Source: Methyloversatilis sp. RAC08
Lineage (GTDB): Bacteria; Pseudomonadota; Gammaproteobacteria; Burkholderiales; Rhodocyclaceae
Reading direction: 5' to 3'
NCBI RefSeq assembly: GCF_001713355.1
Contig: NZ_CP016448.1
Location: 2,232,001 to 2,296,000 of the forward strand
Length of the DNA stretch: 64,000 bases
The notes beneath the pieces were generated by a model. The model saw only the letters and a list, made by a program, of their open reading frames with translations, was not told where the DNA came from and did no database searches. Shown here piece after piece: positions 17,177 through 26,674 of this stretch; position 1 is the stretch's first letter; every line of letters starts with the position of its first letter. Both the position numbers and the translations under genes were made by a program.

Positions 17177-18217
17177 ATGCACCACGGAGACATTTCGAGC
17201 AGCAAGGACACGGTCGGCGTCGCGGTCGTCAATTACAAGATGCCGCGCCTGCACACCAAGGCCGAAGTACTCGACAACGCACGCAAGATCGCCGACATGC
17301 TGATCGGCATGAAGGCCGGCCTGCCGGGTCTCGATCTGGTCATCTTCCCGGAATACAGCACGCACGGGATCATGTATGACTCGAAGGAAATGTATGACAC
17401 GGCGACCACCGTACCCGGCGACGAGACGGCGATCTTTGCCGACGCCTGCCGCAAGGCCAAGGTGTGGGGCGTTTTTTCTCTGACCGGCGAACAGCACGAG
17501 GAACATCCGAACAAGGCGCCGTACAACACGCTCATCCTGATGAACGATCAGGGCGAGGTGGTGCAGAAGTACCGCAAGATCATGCCCTGGGTGCCGATCG
17601 AGGGCTGGTACCCGGGCGACTGCACCTATGTGTCCGAAGGCCCGAAGGGCCTGAAGGTCAGCCTGATCATCTGCGACGACGGCAACTACCCGGAAATCTG
17701 GCGCGACTGCGCGATGAAGGGCGCCGAACTGATCGTGCGCTGCCAGGGCTACATGTATCCGGCCAAGGAACAGCAGATCATGATTTCGAAGGCCATGGCC
17801 TTCGCCAACAACGTCTATGTCGCGGTGTCTAATGCGGCCGGCTTCGATGGCGTGTATTCCTACTTCGGCCACTCGGCCATCATCGGCTTCGACGGCCGCA
17901 CGCTGGGCGAATGCGGCGAAGAAGAGATGGGTCTGCAGTACGCCGCGCTGTCCAAGAGCCTGATCCGCGACTTCCGCAAGAACGGCCAGTCGGAGAACCA
18001 TCTGTTCAAGCTGCTGCACCGCGGCTACACCGGCCTGATCAATTCGCGCGAAGGCGACAAGGGCGTGGCGGCCTGCCCGTACGACTTCTACTCGAAGTGG
18101 ATCAACGATCCGGAAGGCACGCGCAAGGCGGTCGAGGCCTTTACGCGCGACACCGTCGGCACCGAGGAATGTCCGATCGAAGGGCTGCCCAATCCGGCCA
18201 CCGTCGGCCACAAGTGA
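17177..18217 (+). CDS. amiE: Aliphatic amidase AmiE
   Basis: A 346-residue enzyme of the nitrilase superfamily. The start [20 protein letters not shown], total length and internal blocks match the aliphatic amidase of Pseudomonas closely. The catalytic triad is in place: Glu59 in FPEYS, Lys near 134 in KYRKIMPW, and Cys near 166 in [10 protein letters not shown]. It hydrolyses short aliphatic amides such as acetamide and propionamide to the acid and ammonia in the cytoplasm, as a hexamer. The stop codon overlaps the GTG of a MoxR-type ATPase, as in the ami operon of Pseudomonas, where amiB follows amiE. Formamidase is the nearest alternative, but sequence and length favour AmiE. Ammonia release fits the urease cluster elsewhere in the window. 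Confidence 0.92.
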   Translation: MHHGDISSSKDTVGVAVVNYKMPRLHTKAEVLDNARKIADMLIGMKAGLPGLDLVIFPEYSTHGIMYDSKEMYDTATTVPGDETAIFADACRKAKVWGVFSLTGEQHEEHPNKAPYNTLILMNDQGEVVQKYRKIMPWVPIEGWYPGDCTYVSEGPKGLKVSLIICDDGNYPEIWRDCAMKGAELIVRCQGYMYPAKEQQIMISKAMAFANNVYVAVSNAAGFDGVYSYFGHSAIIGFDGRTLGECGEEEMGLQYAALSKSLIRDFRKNGQSENHLFKLLHRGYTGLINSREGDKGVAACPYDFYSKWINDPEGTRKAVEAFTRDTVGTEECPIEGLPNPATVGHK

Positions 18218-19068
18218 ACGCGCCCGCGACCGCCGACCTGCGGCGGGCGGACGGTGCGGCGGGCGCGGGCCCGCTGGCAGACTGGCGCGTCGCCGACGAG
18301 CCGTATTACTCGGCCGCTGGCGACGAAGTCGAGGCCTTCGAGGCAGCGCATGCGCGGCACCTGCCGGTCATGCTCAAGGGCCCGACCGGCTGCGGCAAGA
18401 CACGCTTCGTCGAGTACATGGCGTGGAAGCTCGGCCTGCCGCTTATCACGGTCGCCTGCCACGAAGACCTGACCGCCGGCGACCTGATCGGGCGCTTCCT
18501 GCTCGACGCCTCAGGCACGCGCTGGCAGGACGGCCCGCTGACGCGCGCGGTGCGCTGCGGCGCGATCTGCTATCTCGATGAGGTGGTCGAAGCGCGCGCC
18601 GACACCACCGTGCTCATCCATCCGCTGACCGATGCGCGGCGCCAGTTGCCGCTGGCCGCGACCGGCGAACTGCTGCACGCGCACCCTGATTTCCGGCTGG
18701 TCGTGTCGTACAACCCGGGCTATCACGGCGTGCACAAGACGCTCAAGCCGTCGACCCGGCAGCGCTTCACCGCGCTCGAATTCGGCTACCCGGACGCGGC
18801 GCACGAATGCGCCATCGTCATGCACGAAAGCGGCATCGACGAAGCCACCGCGCGCCAGCTGGTGGCGCTCGCCGAGCGCACGCGCCGGCTGGCCGGCGAC
18901 GCACTCGACGAAGGTGCCAGTACGCGCATGCTGATCCATGCCGGCGCGCTGATCGCGCAGGGCCTGTCGGCACGTTCCGCCTGCCGGCAGGCCGTGGCCG
19001 GCCCGCTGACCGACGACCGCGAAGTCGCGGCGGCGCTGATCGCGGCCATCGATGCCTGCTTCGCCTGA
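18214..19068 (+). CDS. MoxR/NorQ/CbbQ-type AAA+ ATPase (AmiB-like)
   Basis: A 284-residue AAA+ ATPase starting at a GTG that overlaps the amiE stop by 4 bases. Walker A is GPTGCGKT (about 56-63), Walker B is ICYLDEV (about 118-124), and [21 protein letters not shown] contains sensor and arginine-finger elements of the NirQ/NorQ/CbbQ branch. These ATPases work with a VWA protein to remodel or activate a partner enzyme, for example inserting metal in NO reductase or activating RuBisCO. Here the neighbours are amiE upstream and a VWA gene downstream. The likely target is the amidase or its transport, similar to AmiB of Pseudomonas; no direct evidence. Confidence 0.85.
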   Translation: MNAPATADLRRADGAAGAGPLADWRVADEPYYSAAGDEVEAFEAAHARHLPVMLKGPTGCGKTRFVEYMAWKLGLPLITVACHEDLTAGDLIGRFLLDASGTRWQDGPLTRAVRCGAICYLDEVVEARADTTVLIHPLTDARRQLPLAATGELLHAHPDFRLVVSYNPGYHGVHKTLKPSTRQRFTALEFGYPDAAHECAIVMHESGIDEATARQLVALAERTRRLAGDALDEGASTRMLIHAGALIAQGLSARSACRQAVAGPLTDDREVAAALIAAIDACFA

Positions 19069-20758
19069 ACCCGCCGGCACGCGAGCGCTGTCGCTGTATC
19101 TGCGCGCGCTGTGGGATGTGGCGCCCCGGCTGACCACGTTGCCGGCCGCCAATGACGTGGCGCGCCCGATACTCGGCATCGAAGGCAGCCGGCCGGTGCT
19201 GCATCTGCCGGCGCTCGGCGATGACGCGCTGCAGCGCGCCCGCGCGGCGCACGCCGCGGCACACCTGAGTTTCGGTGGCGAACCCTTCGAGCGCGCGCGG
19301 CTGAAGCCGGTGCAACGCGCCCTGCTCGAAATTCTGGAAGATGCGCGCGTCGAATGGCTGGCCATGCAGGCGCTGCCCGGTCTGCGCCGTCTGTGGGCGC
19401 CGCATCACGTCGCCGACGCGAGCTGGGGCAACGGTGCAGAGGCCCTGCTGGCGCGTCTTTCACACTGCCTGTTCGATCCTGCGCATGAGGATGGCCACGC
19501 CTGGATGGCGAAAGTGCGCGGCCTGTTCTTCACGCCGCAGGGCGGGCTCGCGCTCGAAACACCGGCACAGCTGCGCGAGGCCGCGTCACGGCTCGGCAAT
19601 GACGTCGGCCAGATGCGGCTGCGCCTGAACCCCGGCGGCTGGCAGGTCGAACCTGTCGCTTACCGGGATGACAATCACCATCTATGGGTGCGCGACGAAA
19701 AACTGCCGCCGTCGGCCACGCCACTGGAGCAGGAACTGCCGGATGCGGACGGTGCGTCGGGCGATGACGACGCCGATACGACCTTCGAACGCCCGCCGCC
19801 GCAAGGCACACCGGGCAGCGACGCCGGCGACGCGGCCGCGAGCGTGCTGCAGATCGAATCGGCGCTGCGCACCGTGACCTATCCGGAATGGGATCGCCTG
19901 ATCGGCCGCGCCCGCCCGGACTGGTGCACCGTGATCGAAACACCGGCACCGCGGGCGCGGACATCCGCCGTGCGCGCCGGACTTGAACGCCACCTCGCGC
20001 GCACGGTGCGCCTGCTGCAGGCGGCGGCCGTGTCGGATCGCCGGCCGACACAGGGGCGCAGCAAGGACGGCGATCTGCTGCACACCGGCGCGCTGATCGA
20101 TGCCGGCATCGCGCGGCGCGCCGGACACGAGCCGGAGCGCCGGCTGTACCGCGACAGCGCGGCCCGCGTCGAGGTGATCGACGTGCTGCTTTTGATCGAT
20201 ACGTCGGCGTCAACCGCGCTTACGTTGCCGTCAGGGCGCACCGTGCTGGAGGCGCTGCGCGAGGCGGCGTTGCTCGCCGCCGCGGCACTGGAAGCCACCG
20301 GACATCGCTGCACGGTTCAAGCCTTCGCATCCGACACGCGCCACAGAGTGCGCGTGCAGCGCGTCAAGGATCGCGAGGAAATGGCCTGCGACGAGGCCGT
20401 GCTGGCGCGTGCCGGCGGGCTGGTCAGCGCCGGCTCGACCCGCATGGGCGCTGCGCTGCGCCACGCCACGGCACAGCTGCCGGCACGGTCGCGCAGCCTC
20501 ATCCTGCTGCTGACCGACGGCGAGCCGCACGACGTCGACATCCATGATCCGCGCTACCTGACCGAAGACCTGGCGCACGCGCTCGCCGACGCGCGCCGCG
20601 CGGGCATTGCGGTCGCCTGCCTGCACAGCGCGCCCGATGGCGCCTCGTCGGCGTTGCGCCGGGTGTTCCACTCCGGCAGCTACGTTGCGCTGCCCGGCGC
20701 CGCGCGACTGGCGCAGACGCTTCTGATGCAGATGCAGGCTGCACGAGGCAAGTCCTGA
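19052..20758 (+). CDS. NorD/CbbO-type VWA domain protein
   Basis: A 568-residue protein whose C-terminal third is a von Willebrand A domain. It has a full MIDAS: DTSAS (about 383-387), a conserved Thr in [14 protein letters not shown], and [12 protein letters not shown]. The N-terminal half is helical. It contains the [20 protein letters not shown] block seen in NorD and CbbO and a Pro/Asp-rich linker at about 225-265. It overlaps the AAA+ gene by 17 bases, so the pair is translationally linked. VWA partners recruit the client protein to the MoxR ATPase ring. Which client is served here is unknown; amiE is the only enzyme in the operon. Confidence 0.85.
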   Translation: MPASPEPAGTRALSLYLRALWDVAPRLTTLPAANDVARPILGIEGSRPVLHLPALGDDALQRARAAHAAAHLSFGGEPFERARLKPVQRALLEILEDARVEWLAMQALPGLRRLWAPHHVADASWGNGAEALLARLSHCLFDPAHEDGHAWMAKVRGLFFTPQGGLALETPAQLREAASRLGNDVGQMRLRLNPGGWQVEPVAYRDDNHHLWVRDEKLPPSATPLEQELPDADGASGDDDADTTFERPPPQGTPGSDAGDAAASVLQIESALRTVTYPEWDRLIGRARPDWCTVIETPAPRARTSAVRAGLERHLARTVRLLQAAAVSDRRPTQGRSKDGDLLHTGALIDAGIARRAGHEPERRLYRDSAARVEVIDVLLLIDTSASTALTLPSGRTVLEALREAALLAAAALEATGHRCTVQAFASDTRHRVRVQRVKDREEMACDEAVLARAGGLVSAGSTRMGAALRHATAQLPARSRSLILLLTDGEPHDVDIHDPRYLTEDLAHALADARRAGIAVACLHSAPDGASSALRRVFHSGSYVALPGAARLAQTLLMQMQAARGKS

Positions 20759-20776
20759 AGCGCAGCCCCTTGCATC

Positions 20777-21691
20777 TCAGCCATTGGCCGCCTGGAAGTG
20801 GTCGATGAACACGCGCAGCCGTGCCGGCATCTGCGCGCGGCTCGGAAAATACAGATGGAAGGCGGACAGCGGCATTTCGAAGCGTTCGAGCACGCGCACC
20901 AGCCGGCCGCCAGCCAGATCGGCGGCGACCAGCGATTCGAGCGATTGCGCCAGCCCGAAGCCGCGGCAGGCGAGGTCGATTTCCGCATCGGCGTCATTCA
21001 CGATGAAGCGGCCGCCAACCTCGACTTCGAGCGTGCGGTCGTCGCGCTGGAACACCCAGCGCGCGGTGCGCCCGCTCGACAGGTAGCGGTAGCGCACGCA
21101 CTCGTGTGCGGCGAGGTCTTCCGGCGTGCGCGGTGCCGGGCGCCGGGCGAGGTAATCCGGTGCGGCGACGGTGATCATGCGTTGTGCCCCGCCGATGCGT
21201 ACCGCCACCATGTCGGCTTCGATGCTTTCGCCCAGCCGCATGCCGGCGTCGAAGCGCGCGGCGACGATGTCGGCCAGCCCGTCGTCGAGCGCGAATTCGA
21301 GCCCGACCTCGGGGTGGCGCACCGCGAAGCTGGCCAGATGCGGCGCGATCAGCAGGCCGTAGGCGACGCGCGGCATGTTGATGCGCACTGTGCCCGTGGC
21401 CTGGCCGCGCGATTGCGCCAGCAGTTCGAGCGCACTGCCCAGTTCGTCCAGACCCACGCGCACGCCGTCGTAGAAGCGTTCGCCCTCCTCGGTCAGCGCG
21501 ACGCGGCGCGTGGTGCGGGTGAGCAGGCGCACGCCCAGCCGCTGTTCCAGCCCGCGTACCGACTGCGACAGCGCCGACGCCGACACGCCCAGTTCGGCCG
21601 CCGCGCGCGAAAAACTGACGTGCCGTGCGACGCATTCGAAGGCGGTCAGCGCGGGCAGGATGGCTGCGTCTATCTTTAAGTCTGGCTTCAT
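20777..21691 (-). CDS. LysR family transcriptional regulator
   Basis: A 304-residue regulator starting at the ATG at 21691. The N-terminal winged helix-turn-helix is clear (FSRAAAELGVSASALSQSVRGLEQRLGVRLLTRTTRRVALTEEG region, residues about 20-75). It is followed by a LysR substrate-binding domain. It belongs to the CrgA/YafC-like branch by its RTTRRVALTEEGERF pattern. It is divergent from the molybdenum hydroxylase operon (iorA starts 134 bp away), so it probably controls that operon and itself. The inducer is unknown. It is convergent with the VWA gene, 18 bp apart. Confidence 0.88.
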   Translation of the reverse strand: MKPDLKIDAAILPALTAFECVARHVSFSRAAAELGVSASALSQSVRGLEQRLGVRLLTRTTRRVALTEEGERFYDGVRVGLDELGSALELLAQSRGQATGTVRINMPRVAYGLLIAPHLASFAVRHPEVGLEFALDDGLADIVAARFDAGMRLGESIEADMVAVRIGGAQRMITVAAPDYLARRPAPRTPEDLAAHECVRYRYLSSGRTARWVFQRDDRTLEVEVGGRFIVNDADAEIDLACRGFGLAQSLESLVAADLAGGRLVRVLERFEMPLSAFHLYFPSRAQMPARLRVFIDHFQAANG

Positions 21692-21825
21692 AGGTCTTGC
21701 AAGATTAACCAGTCGACCTAATAAAACAAAGCGGATACCGTGCAGTCCATTGCATACCGCTGCGTCATTCGCGTGCGTCTGCGGCGCAGCGCTGCCGCTG
21801 CTGCTGCCTTTCCCGGAGGATTCCC
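21692..21825. promoter_or_regulatory. LysR/iorA divergent promoter region
   Basis: The gap between the two start codons contains the hexamer pair TAGGTC (21691-21696) and GACCTA (21715-21720). Between them is a CTTGCAAG palindrome (21696-21703) in an AT-rich stretch. This is a plausible binding site for the LysR protein. A GGAGG-like ribosome site precedes iorA. Confidence 0.45.
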
Positions 21826-22284
21826 ATGGCAAAGATCAACCTGAATGGCCGCGACGTTGCGGTCGACCTGCCCGACGACACCCCGCTGCTGTGGGCGCTG
21901 CGCGACGGCCTCGACATGACCGGCACCAAGTACGGCTGCGGCATCGCCATGTGCGGCGCCTGTACGGTGCATGTCGATGGCCAGCCGACGCGTTCCTGTG
22001 TCACGCCGTTGTCGGCCGTCGCCGGCAAGAAGATCACCACCATCGAAGCGGTCGGCGAAGCGAAGGTTGGGGCCGCCGTGCAGGCCGCCTGGCAGAAGCT
22101 GGACGTGGTGCAGTGCGGCTACTGCCAGTCCGGCCAGATCATGTCGGCCACTGCGCTGCTGGCGAGCAACCCTAAGCCGAGCGACGCCGACATCGACGCC
22201 GCGATGAGCGGCAACGTGTGTCGCTGCGCCACCTATGTCCGCATCCGTGCGGCCATCCACGAAGCCGCCAAGACACTGGCTTGA
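21826..22284 (+). CDS. [2Fe-2S] subunit of molybdenum hydroxylase (IorA type)
   Basis: A 152-residue ferredoxin-like small subunit. The plant-type cluster motif YGCGIAMCGACTVHVDG lies near residue 40. The second, helical cluster motif CGYCQSGQIM plus CRCATYVRIRAA lies in the C-terminal half. This two-cluster layout defines the small subunit of xanthine oxidase family enzymes. The isoquinoline 1-oxidoreductase / aldehyde dehydrogenase branch lacks a FAD subunit. It passes electrons from the molybdenum centre to an external acceptor, often a cytochrome c. It is followed after 11 bp by the large subunit, with the ribosome site GAGGAG overlapping its stop codon. Confidence 0.9.
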   Translation: MAKINLNGRDVAVDLPDDTPLLWALRDGLDMTGTKYGCGIAMCGACTVHVDGQPTRSCVTPLSAVAGKKITTIEAVGEAKVGAAVQAAWQKLDVVQCGYCQSGQIMSATALLASNPKPSDADIDAAMSGNVCRCATYVRIRAAIHEAAKTLA

Positions 22285-22295
22285 GGAGCGCACCC

Positions 22296-24512
22296 ATGAA
22301 CTTCAGGATAGAAAATGCATTCCAGACGACCCGCCGCGGTTTTCTGAAGGGCGGTGCCGGTCTGGCGCTGGCCATCGTCACGCCGGTCATGGCTGACACC
22401 CCCGCAGCAGGTCCCGGTCTGGCCGGCAGCACCATGGTCGACGGCGAGTTCTCGCCCAGTGCCTTCATCCGCATCGGCACCGACGGCACGGTGACCATCG
22501 TGTCCAAGCACCTCGAAATGGGTCAGGGCGTCTACACCGGGCTTGCCACGCTGGTGGCCGAAGAGCTGGACGCCGACTGGTCGAAGGTGAAGGTCGAAGG
22601 CGCGCCGGCGGATGCCAAACGCTACAACAACCTGTTCTGGGGTCCGGCACAGGGCACCGGCGGCAGCACCGCCATCGCCAATTCGTTCGAACAGATGCGT
22701 CGCGCCGGCGCCACCGCGCGCGCCATGCTGGTGGCGGCAGCCGCGGAGCAGTGGAAAGTGCCGGCCAGCCAGATCAGCGTGAAGGCGGGCGTCGTGTCGC
22801 ACGCGGCCAGCGGAAAGAAGGCCGGCTTCGGCGAACTGGCGGAAGCCGCCGGCAAGCAGACGGTGCCGGCCGAGGTGACATTGAAGGACCCGAAGGATTT
22901 CACGCTGATCGGTCGCTCGGCACCGCGCGTCGACAGCGTGTCCAAGACCACCGGTCGCGCCGTGTTCACGCAGGACGTGAAGCTGCCCGGCATGCTGACC
23001 GCCGTGGTCGCCCACCCGCCGCGCTTCGGCGGCAAGGTCGCGTCGGTCGACGACAAGGCGGCGCGCGCCATCCCGGGCGTGACCGACGTGGTCACGATTC
23101 CGAATGGCGTTGCCGTGCTGGCGAAGGATTTCTGGAGCGCGAAGAAGGGCCGCGACGCGCTGAAGATCGAGTGGGACGAATCCGCCGCCTACCGCGGCAG
23201 CAGCGACGCCATCGTCGCCCGCTACCGCGAACTGGCGCAGACGCCGGGTCTGGCCGCACGCAAGGACGGCGACGCCGAAGCGGCGCTCGGCGCGGCCGGC
23301 AAGGTGATCGAGGCGGAATTCGCCTTCCCTTTCCTGGCCCACGCGTCGATGGAACCGCTGAACTGCGTCATGAAGCTCGACGCCGCCGGCTGCGAAGTGT
23401 GGAACGGCGAACAGCTGCACACCGGCGACCAGTTCGCGCTGGCCAAGATGTTCGGCCTGAAGCTCGAGCAGGTGAAGCTCAACATGGTGTATGCCGGCGG
23501 CAGTTTCGGCCGACGCGCCAATCCGCAGTCGGACTACCTGCTCGAAACCGCGCAGATCGTGCAGGCCATCAAGGGCCGCGCGCCGGTCAAGCTGGTATGG
23601 ACACGCGAGGACGACACGCGCGGCGGCTACTACCGGCCGATCTACCTGCACCGCGTGCGCGCAGCGCTCGACGCCAAGGGCATGCCGGTCGCCTGGCAGC
23701 AGCGCATCGTCGGCCAGTCGATCGCCGCCGGTTCGCCGTTCGAAGGCATGCTGGTTAAGGAAGGCATCGACATGCTGTCGGTCGAGGGTGCGTCCACGCT
23801 GCCCTATGCCATTCCGAACCTGAATGTCGACCTGCACACCACCAATGCCGAAGTGAAGGTGCCGGTGCAGTGGTGGCGTTCGGTCGGTTCGACCCACACC
23901 GGTTTCGCGACCGAAGTGTTCATCGACGAACTGGCCGGCGCCGCCGGCAAGGACCCGGTGGCCTACCGCATGGCCCTGCTCGACAAGCATCCGCGCCATG
24001 CCGGCGTGCTGAAGCTGGCGGCCGACAAGGCCGGCTGGGACAAGCCGCTGGCGCCGTCGAAGGATGGCGCGAAGCGCGGCCGCGGCGTGGCGGTGCATGA
24101 ATCGTTCGCCAGCTTCGTCGCCCAGGTGGTCGAGGTGACGGTGCAGAAGGACGGCACGTTCAAGGTCGACCGCGTGGTGTGCGCGGTCGATTGCGGCATC
24201 GCGGTCAATCCGGACGTGATCGCCGCGCAGATGGAAGGTGGCATCGGCTACGCGCTGTCGGCCGCGCTGACCGGATCGATCACGCTGAAGGACGGCGTGG
24301 TCGAACAGTCGAACTTCAGCGATCACCCGGTGCTGCGCATCAACGAAATGCCGAAGGTCGAGGTGCATATCGTGAAGTCGGCCGCCAAGCCCACCGGGGT
24401 CGGCGAGCCGGGTGTGCCGCCGCTGGCGCCGGCGCTGGTGAACGCGCTGCACGCCGCCACCGGCAAGCGCATCCGCACGCTACCGATCGGTGAACAGTTG
24501 CAGACGGCATAG
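22296..24512 (+). CDS. Molybdopterin-binding large subunit of periplasmic aldehyde/isoquinoline oxidoreductase (IorB type)
   Basis: A 738-residue catalytic subunit. The N-terminus has a twin-arginine signal ([17 protein letters not shown]), so the assembled enzyme should be exported folded to the periplasm, carrying the signal-less small subunit with it. The motifs [34 protein letters not shown] and [14 protein letters not shown] are characteristic. The last contains the Glu that acts as base in this family. Expected cofactor: molybdopterin cytosine dinucleotide with a sulfido ligand. Substrate class (aldehyde or N-heterocycle) cannot be fixed from sequence. xdhC and a mocA-like gene downstream fit its maturation. 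Confidence 0.9.
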   Translation: MNFRIENAFQTTRRGFLKGGAGLALAIVTPVMADTPAAGPGLAGSTMVDGEFSPSAFIRIGTDGTVTIVSKHLEMGQGVYTGLATLVAEELDADWSKVKVEGAPADAKRYNNLFWGPAQGTGGSTAIANSFEQMRRAGATARAMLVAAAAEQWKVPASQISVKAGVVSHAASGKKAGFGELAEAAGKQTVPAEVTLKDPKDFTLIGRSAPRVDSVSKTTGRAVFTQDVKLPGMLTAVVAHPPRFGGKVASVDDKAARAIPGVTDVVTIPNGVAVLAKDFWSAKKGRDALKIEWDESAAYRGSSDAIVARYRELAQTPGLAARKDGDAEAALGAAGKVIEAEFAFPFLAHASMEPLNCVMKLDAAGCEVWNGEQLHTGDQFALAKMFGLKLEQVKLNMVYAGGSFGRRANPQSDYLLETAQIVQAIKGRAPVKLVWTREDDTRGGYYRPIYLHRVRAALDAKGMPVAWQQRIVGQSIAAGSPFEGMLVKEGIDMLSVEGASTLPYAIPNLNVDLHTTNAEVKVPVQWWRSVGSTHTGFATEVFIDELAGAAGKDPVAYRMALLDKHPRHAGVLKLAADKAGWDKPLAPSKDGAKRGRGVAVHESFASFVAQVVEVTVQKDGTFKVDRVVCAVDCGIAVNPDVIAAQMEGGIGYALSAALTGSITLKDGVVEQSNFSDHPVLRINEMPKVEVHIVKSAAKPTGVGEPGVPPLAPALVNALHAATGKRIRTLPIGEQLQTA

Positions 24513-24527
24513 GCGGGGGAAGTGGCA

Positions 24528-24559
24528 TGTTGGGCATCGCTGCGCTCACCCCAACCTAC
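24528..24559 (-). repeat. 32-bp dispersed repeat, inverted copy
   Basis: First of four copies between iorB and xdhC, in inverted orientation to the three that follow. The unit starts GTAGGTTGGGGTGAGC when read on the minus strand and ends GATGCCCAACA; its ends (TTGGG and CCCAA) can pair. The same unit recurs near 32.3 kb. Confidence 0.85.
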
Positions 24560-24583
24560 GGCCTGGACAGTGCGAAGTGCAAG

Positions 24584-24734
24584 GTAGGTTGGGGTGAGCG
24601 CAGCGATGCCCAACACCACGGCCACGGCAAGACGCACGAAACGTAGGTTGGAGTGAGCGCAGCGATGCCCAGCACCACGACCAACGGCAAGACGCACGAA
24701 ACGTAGGTTGGGGTGAGCGCAGCGATGCCCAACA
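24584..24734 (+). repeat. Three tandem ~60-bp units carrying the 32-bp dispersed repeat
   Basis: Copies of the 32-bp unit lie at 24584-24615, 24643-24674 and 24703-24734, spaced 59 and 60 bp apart. The spacers share ACGGCAAGACGCACGAAAC. The middle copy differs by two substitutions. Because spacer and unit repeat together, the array arose by tandem duplication. It fills most of the 253-bp iorB-xdhC gap. Confidence 0.85.
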
Positions 24735-24765
24735 TCACCCCCGACAGGAAAGGTCCGGATAAACC

Positions 24766-25794
24766 ATGGACAGTCTCGATCTCGAAGTTCTGACCCGCGC
24801 GCGCGACTGGCTGCGCGCCGGTCATCGCGTCATGCTGGCCACCGTGGTGCGCACCTGGGGTTCGTCGCCGCGCCCGCCCGGTGCACTGCTGGCACTGCGC
24901 GACGACGGCCGGGCGGTGGGTTCGGTGTCCGGCGGCTGCATCGAGGACGACCTCATATTCCGGCTGCGGCGTGACGGTCTGCCAGCCGCGGCCCACGTCG
25001 TGAGCTATGGCGTCAGCGCCGACGAGGCGCGGCGCTTCGGTCTGCCGTGCGGTGGCACGCTGCAGCTGGTGCTGGAACCGCTGACCGACGCCGCGGCGCT
25101 CGACGAACTGCTGACCCGACTGGGACGCGGCGATCTGCTGACGCGCCGGCTCGATCTGGCCAGCGGTCGCGCCACGCTGCACGCCGGACACGCCGATCAG
25201 TCGCTGCATTTCGACGGCCACATGCTGATCAGCGTGTTCGGCCCGCGCTACCGGCTGCTGCTGATCGGTGCCGGCCAACTGTCGGCCAGCCTGGCGCGCA
25301 TCGCGCAGTCGCTCGATTTCGCGGTCACCGTGTGCGACCCGCGCGAGGAATACAGCGACGAATGGGCGGTGCCCGGCAGCACGCTGTCGCGCGACATGCC
25401 GGACGATCTGGTGATCGCCATGCGGCCGGATGCCCGCATGGCGGTCATCGCGCTGACGCACGACCCGAAGCTGGATGACCTGGCGCTGATGGAGGCACTG
25501 AAGACGCCCGCCTTCTACGTCGCCGCCCTCGGTTCGCGCCGCAACAATGATGCGCGGCGCGAGCGGCTGAAGGAATTCGACGTCAGCGACGCACAGCTCG
25601 ATCGTCTGCGCGGCCCGGCCGGTCTGTACATCGGCAGTCGCACGCCAGCCGAAATCGCGGTGTCGATCGCGGCCGAACTGGTGGCGATGAAGAACGGCGC
25701 CGCTGCCGACACGTTATTGAACGTGCGCGACGCCAAGTCCGCACTCGACATCGCCGCGGACACGCTGTCGTCGTGCGCGGCGGGTCGTCACTGA
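24766..25794 (+). CDS. xdhC: XdhC family molybdenum-cofactor maturation protein
   Basis: A 342-residue protein. The N-terminal XdhC/CoxI domain carries [19 protein letters not shown] and [12 protein letters not shown]. The C-terminal Rossmann domain has [17 protein letters not shown] and [19 protein letters not shown]. XdhC binds the molybdenum cofactor, helps exchange its oxo ligand for sulfur, and hands it to xanthine oxidase family apo-enzymes. Its position after iorAB and before the mocA-like gene indicates that its client is the IorAB enzyme. The gap to iorB is filled by repeats, so transcription from iorB is possible but not certain. Confidence 0.88.
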   Translation: MDSLDLEVLTRARDWLRAGHRVMLATVVRTWGSSPRPPGALLALRDDGRAVGSVSGGCIEDDLIFRLRRDGLPAAAHVVSYGVSADEARRFGLPCGGTLQLVLEPLTDAAALDELLTRLGRGDLLTRRLDLASGRATLHAGHADQSLHFDGHMLISVFGPRYRLLLIGAGQLSASLARIAQSLDFAVTVCDPREEYSDEWAVPGSTLSRDMPDDLVIAMRPDARMAVIALTHDPKLDDLALMEALKTPAFYVAALGSRRNNDARRERLKEFDVSDAQLDRLRGPAGLYIGSRTPAEIAVSIAAELVAMKNGAAADTLLNVRDAKSALDIAADTLSSCAAGRH

Positions 25795-25924
25795 GTTCCG
25801 CTCCGATGGGCGCGCGCAGGCCCGGTATCCGGCCCCCCGTCACGACGCTCTCCCCTCCGCTGCGCGCCGGGCTGGCTGACGCGCCGCGGTCTGGGCGTGC
25901 CCGTCGGACGCGGAACATCCACTG

Positions 25925-26497
25925 ATGCAGGGCATCCTGCTCGCCGCGGGCTACGGCCGGCGCTTCGACCCGAGTGGCCAGACCAGCAAGTTGCTGGCGC
26001 GGCTGCCCGATGGTCGGTCCGTCGCTGCGCAGGCGGCGCGCACGCTGTGCGCGGTGCTGCCCGGCAGCATTGCGGTGATCCGGCCGGGTCAGATGGAACT
26101 GGCGGCGCAGCTGCGCGACGCCGGCTGCCACCTTCTCGACAGCAGTGAAGCCGAAGCCGGCATGGGCAGCGCGCTGGCCCATGCGGTGCGCGACACGCGG
26201 GGCGCCGATGGCTGGCTCGTCGCGCTGGCCGACATGCCCTGGGTGCCTGCCACCGCCATCCGCGCCGTGGCCGCCGCCATCGACACCCCGGACCGCATCG
26301 CCGCTGCGGCATTCGATGGCCAACGCGGTCACCCGGTCGCCTTCGGTGCGCATTGGGCGCAGGAGCTGTCCACCCTCAGCGGCGACCGCGGCGCCCGCGA
26401 CCTGCTGCGCGGCACCGACCTGCTGCTGATCGACACCGGCACTCCCGACGTGCTGCGCGACATCGACCTGCCCTCGGATCTGCCACCGCCTGCCTGA
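25925..26497 (+). CDS. mocA: MocA-like molybdenum cofactor cytidylyltransferase
   Basis: A 190-residue nucleotidyltransferase with the N-terminal signature GILLAAGYGRRFDPSGQTSKLLA, a variant of LAAGxSxRxG...K. Further on come GWLVALADMPWVP and GQRGHPVAF, as in MobA/MocA enzymes. MocA transfers CMP from CTP to molybdopterin-Mo to give the cytosine dinucleotide used by xanthine oxidase family enzymes. The context (iorAB, xdhC) supports MocA over MobA. A decayed partial duplicate lies at 27855-28044 between the two HD-GYP genes. Confidence 0.85.
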   Translation: MQGILLAAGYGRRFDPSGQTSKLLARLPDGRSVAAQAARTLCAVLPGSIAVIRPGQMELAAQLRDAGCHLLDSSEAEAGMGSALAHAVRDTRGADGWLVALADMPWVPATAIRAVAAAIDTPDRIAAAAFDGQRGHPVAFGAHWAQELSTLSGDRGARDLLRGTDLLLIDTGTPDVLRDIDLPSDLPPPA

Positions 26498-26674
26498 ACG
26501 CGCGCCCGGACGACCTGCGCGCCGTGCGGTGCATATCGCCACCCCGTTGGTGAGCAAGCGTTAAATGCCTGCTGGGCCATGACTTCAGCCGGTGAAATCC
26601 GCTCAAGAAGACGAAACGCCGGACGTTATCGAGTAGCCTGGGTCGGAGCACGACCTCCACGAAAAGATCATCCC

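Noticed and set aside
24584-24734. Possible CRISPR array
   Set aside because: Units are regularly spaced, but the spacers repeat almost unchanged, there are only three direct copies, and no cas genes are near. It is a tandem duplication of a dispersed repeat.
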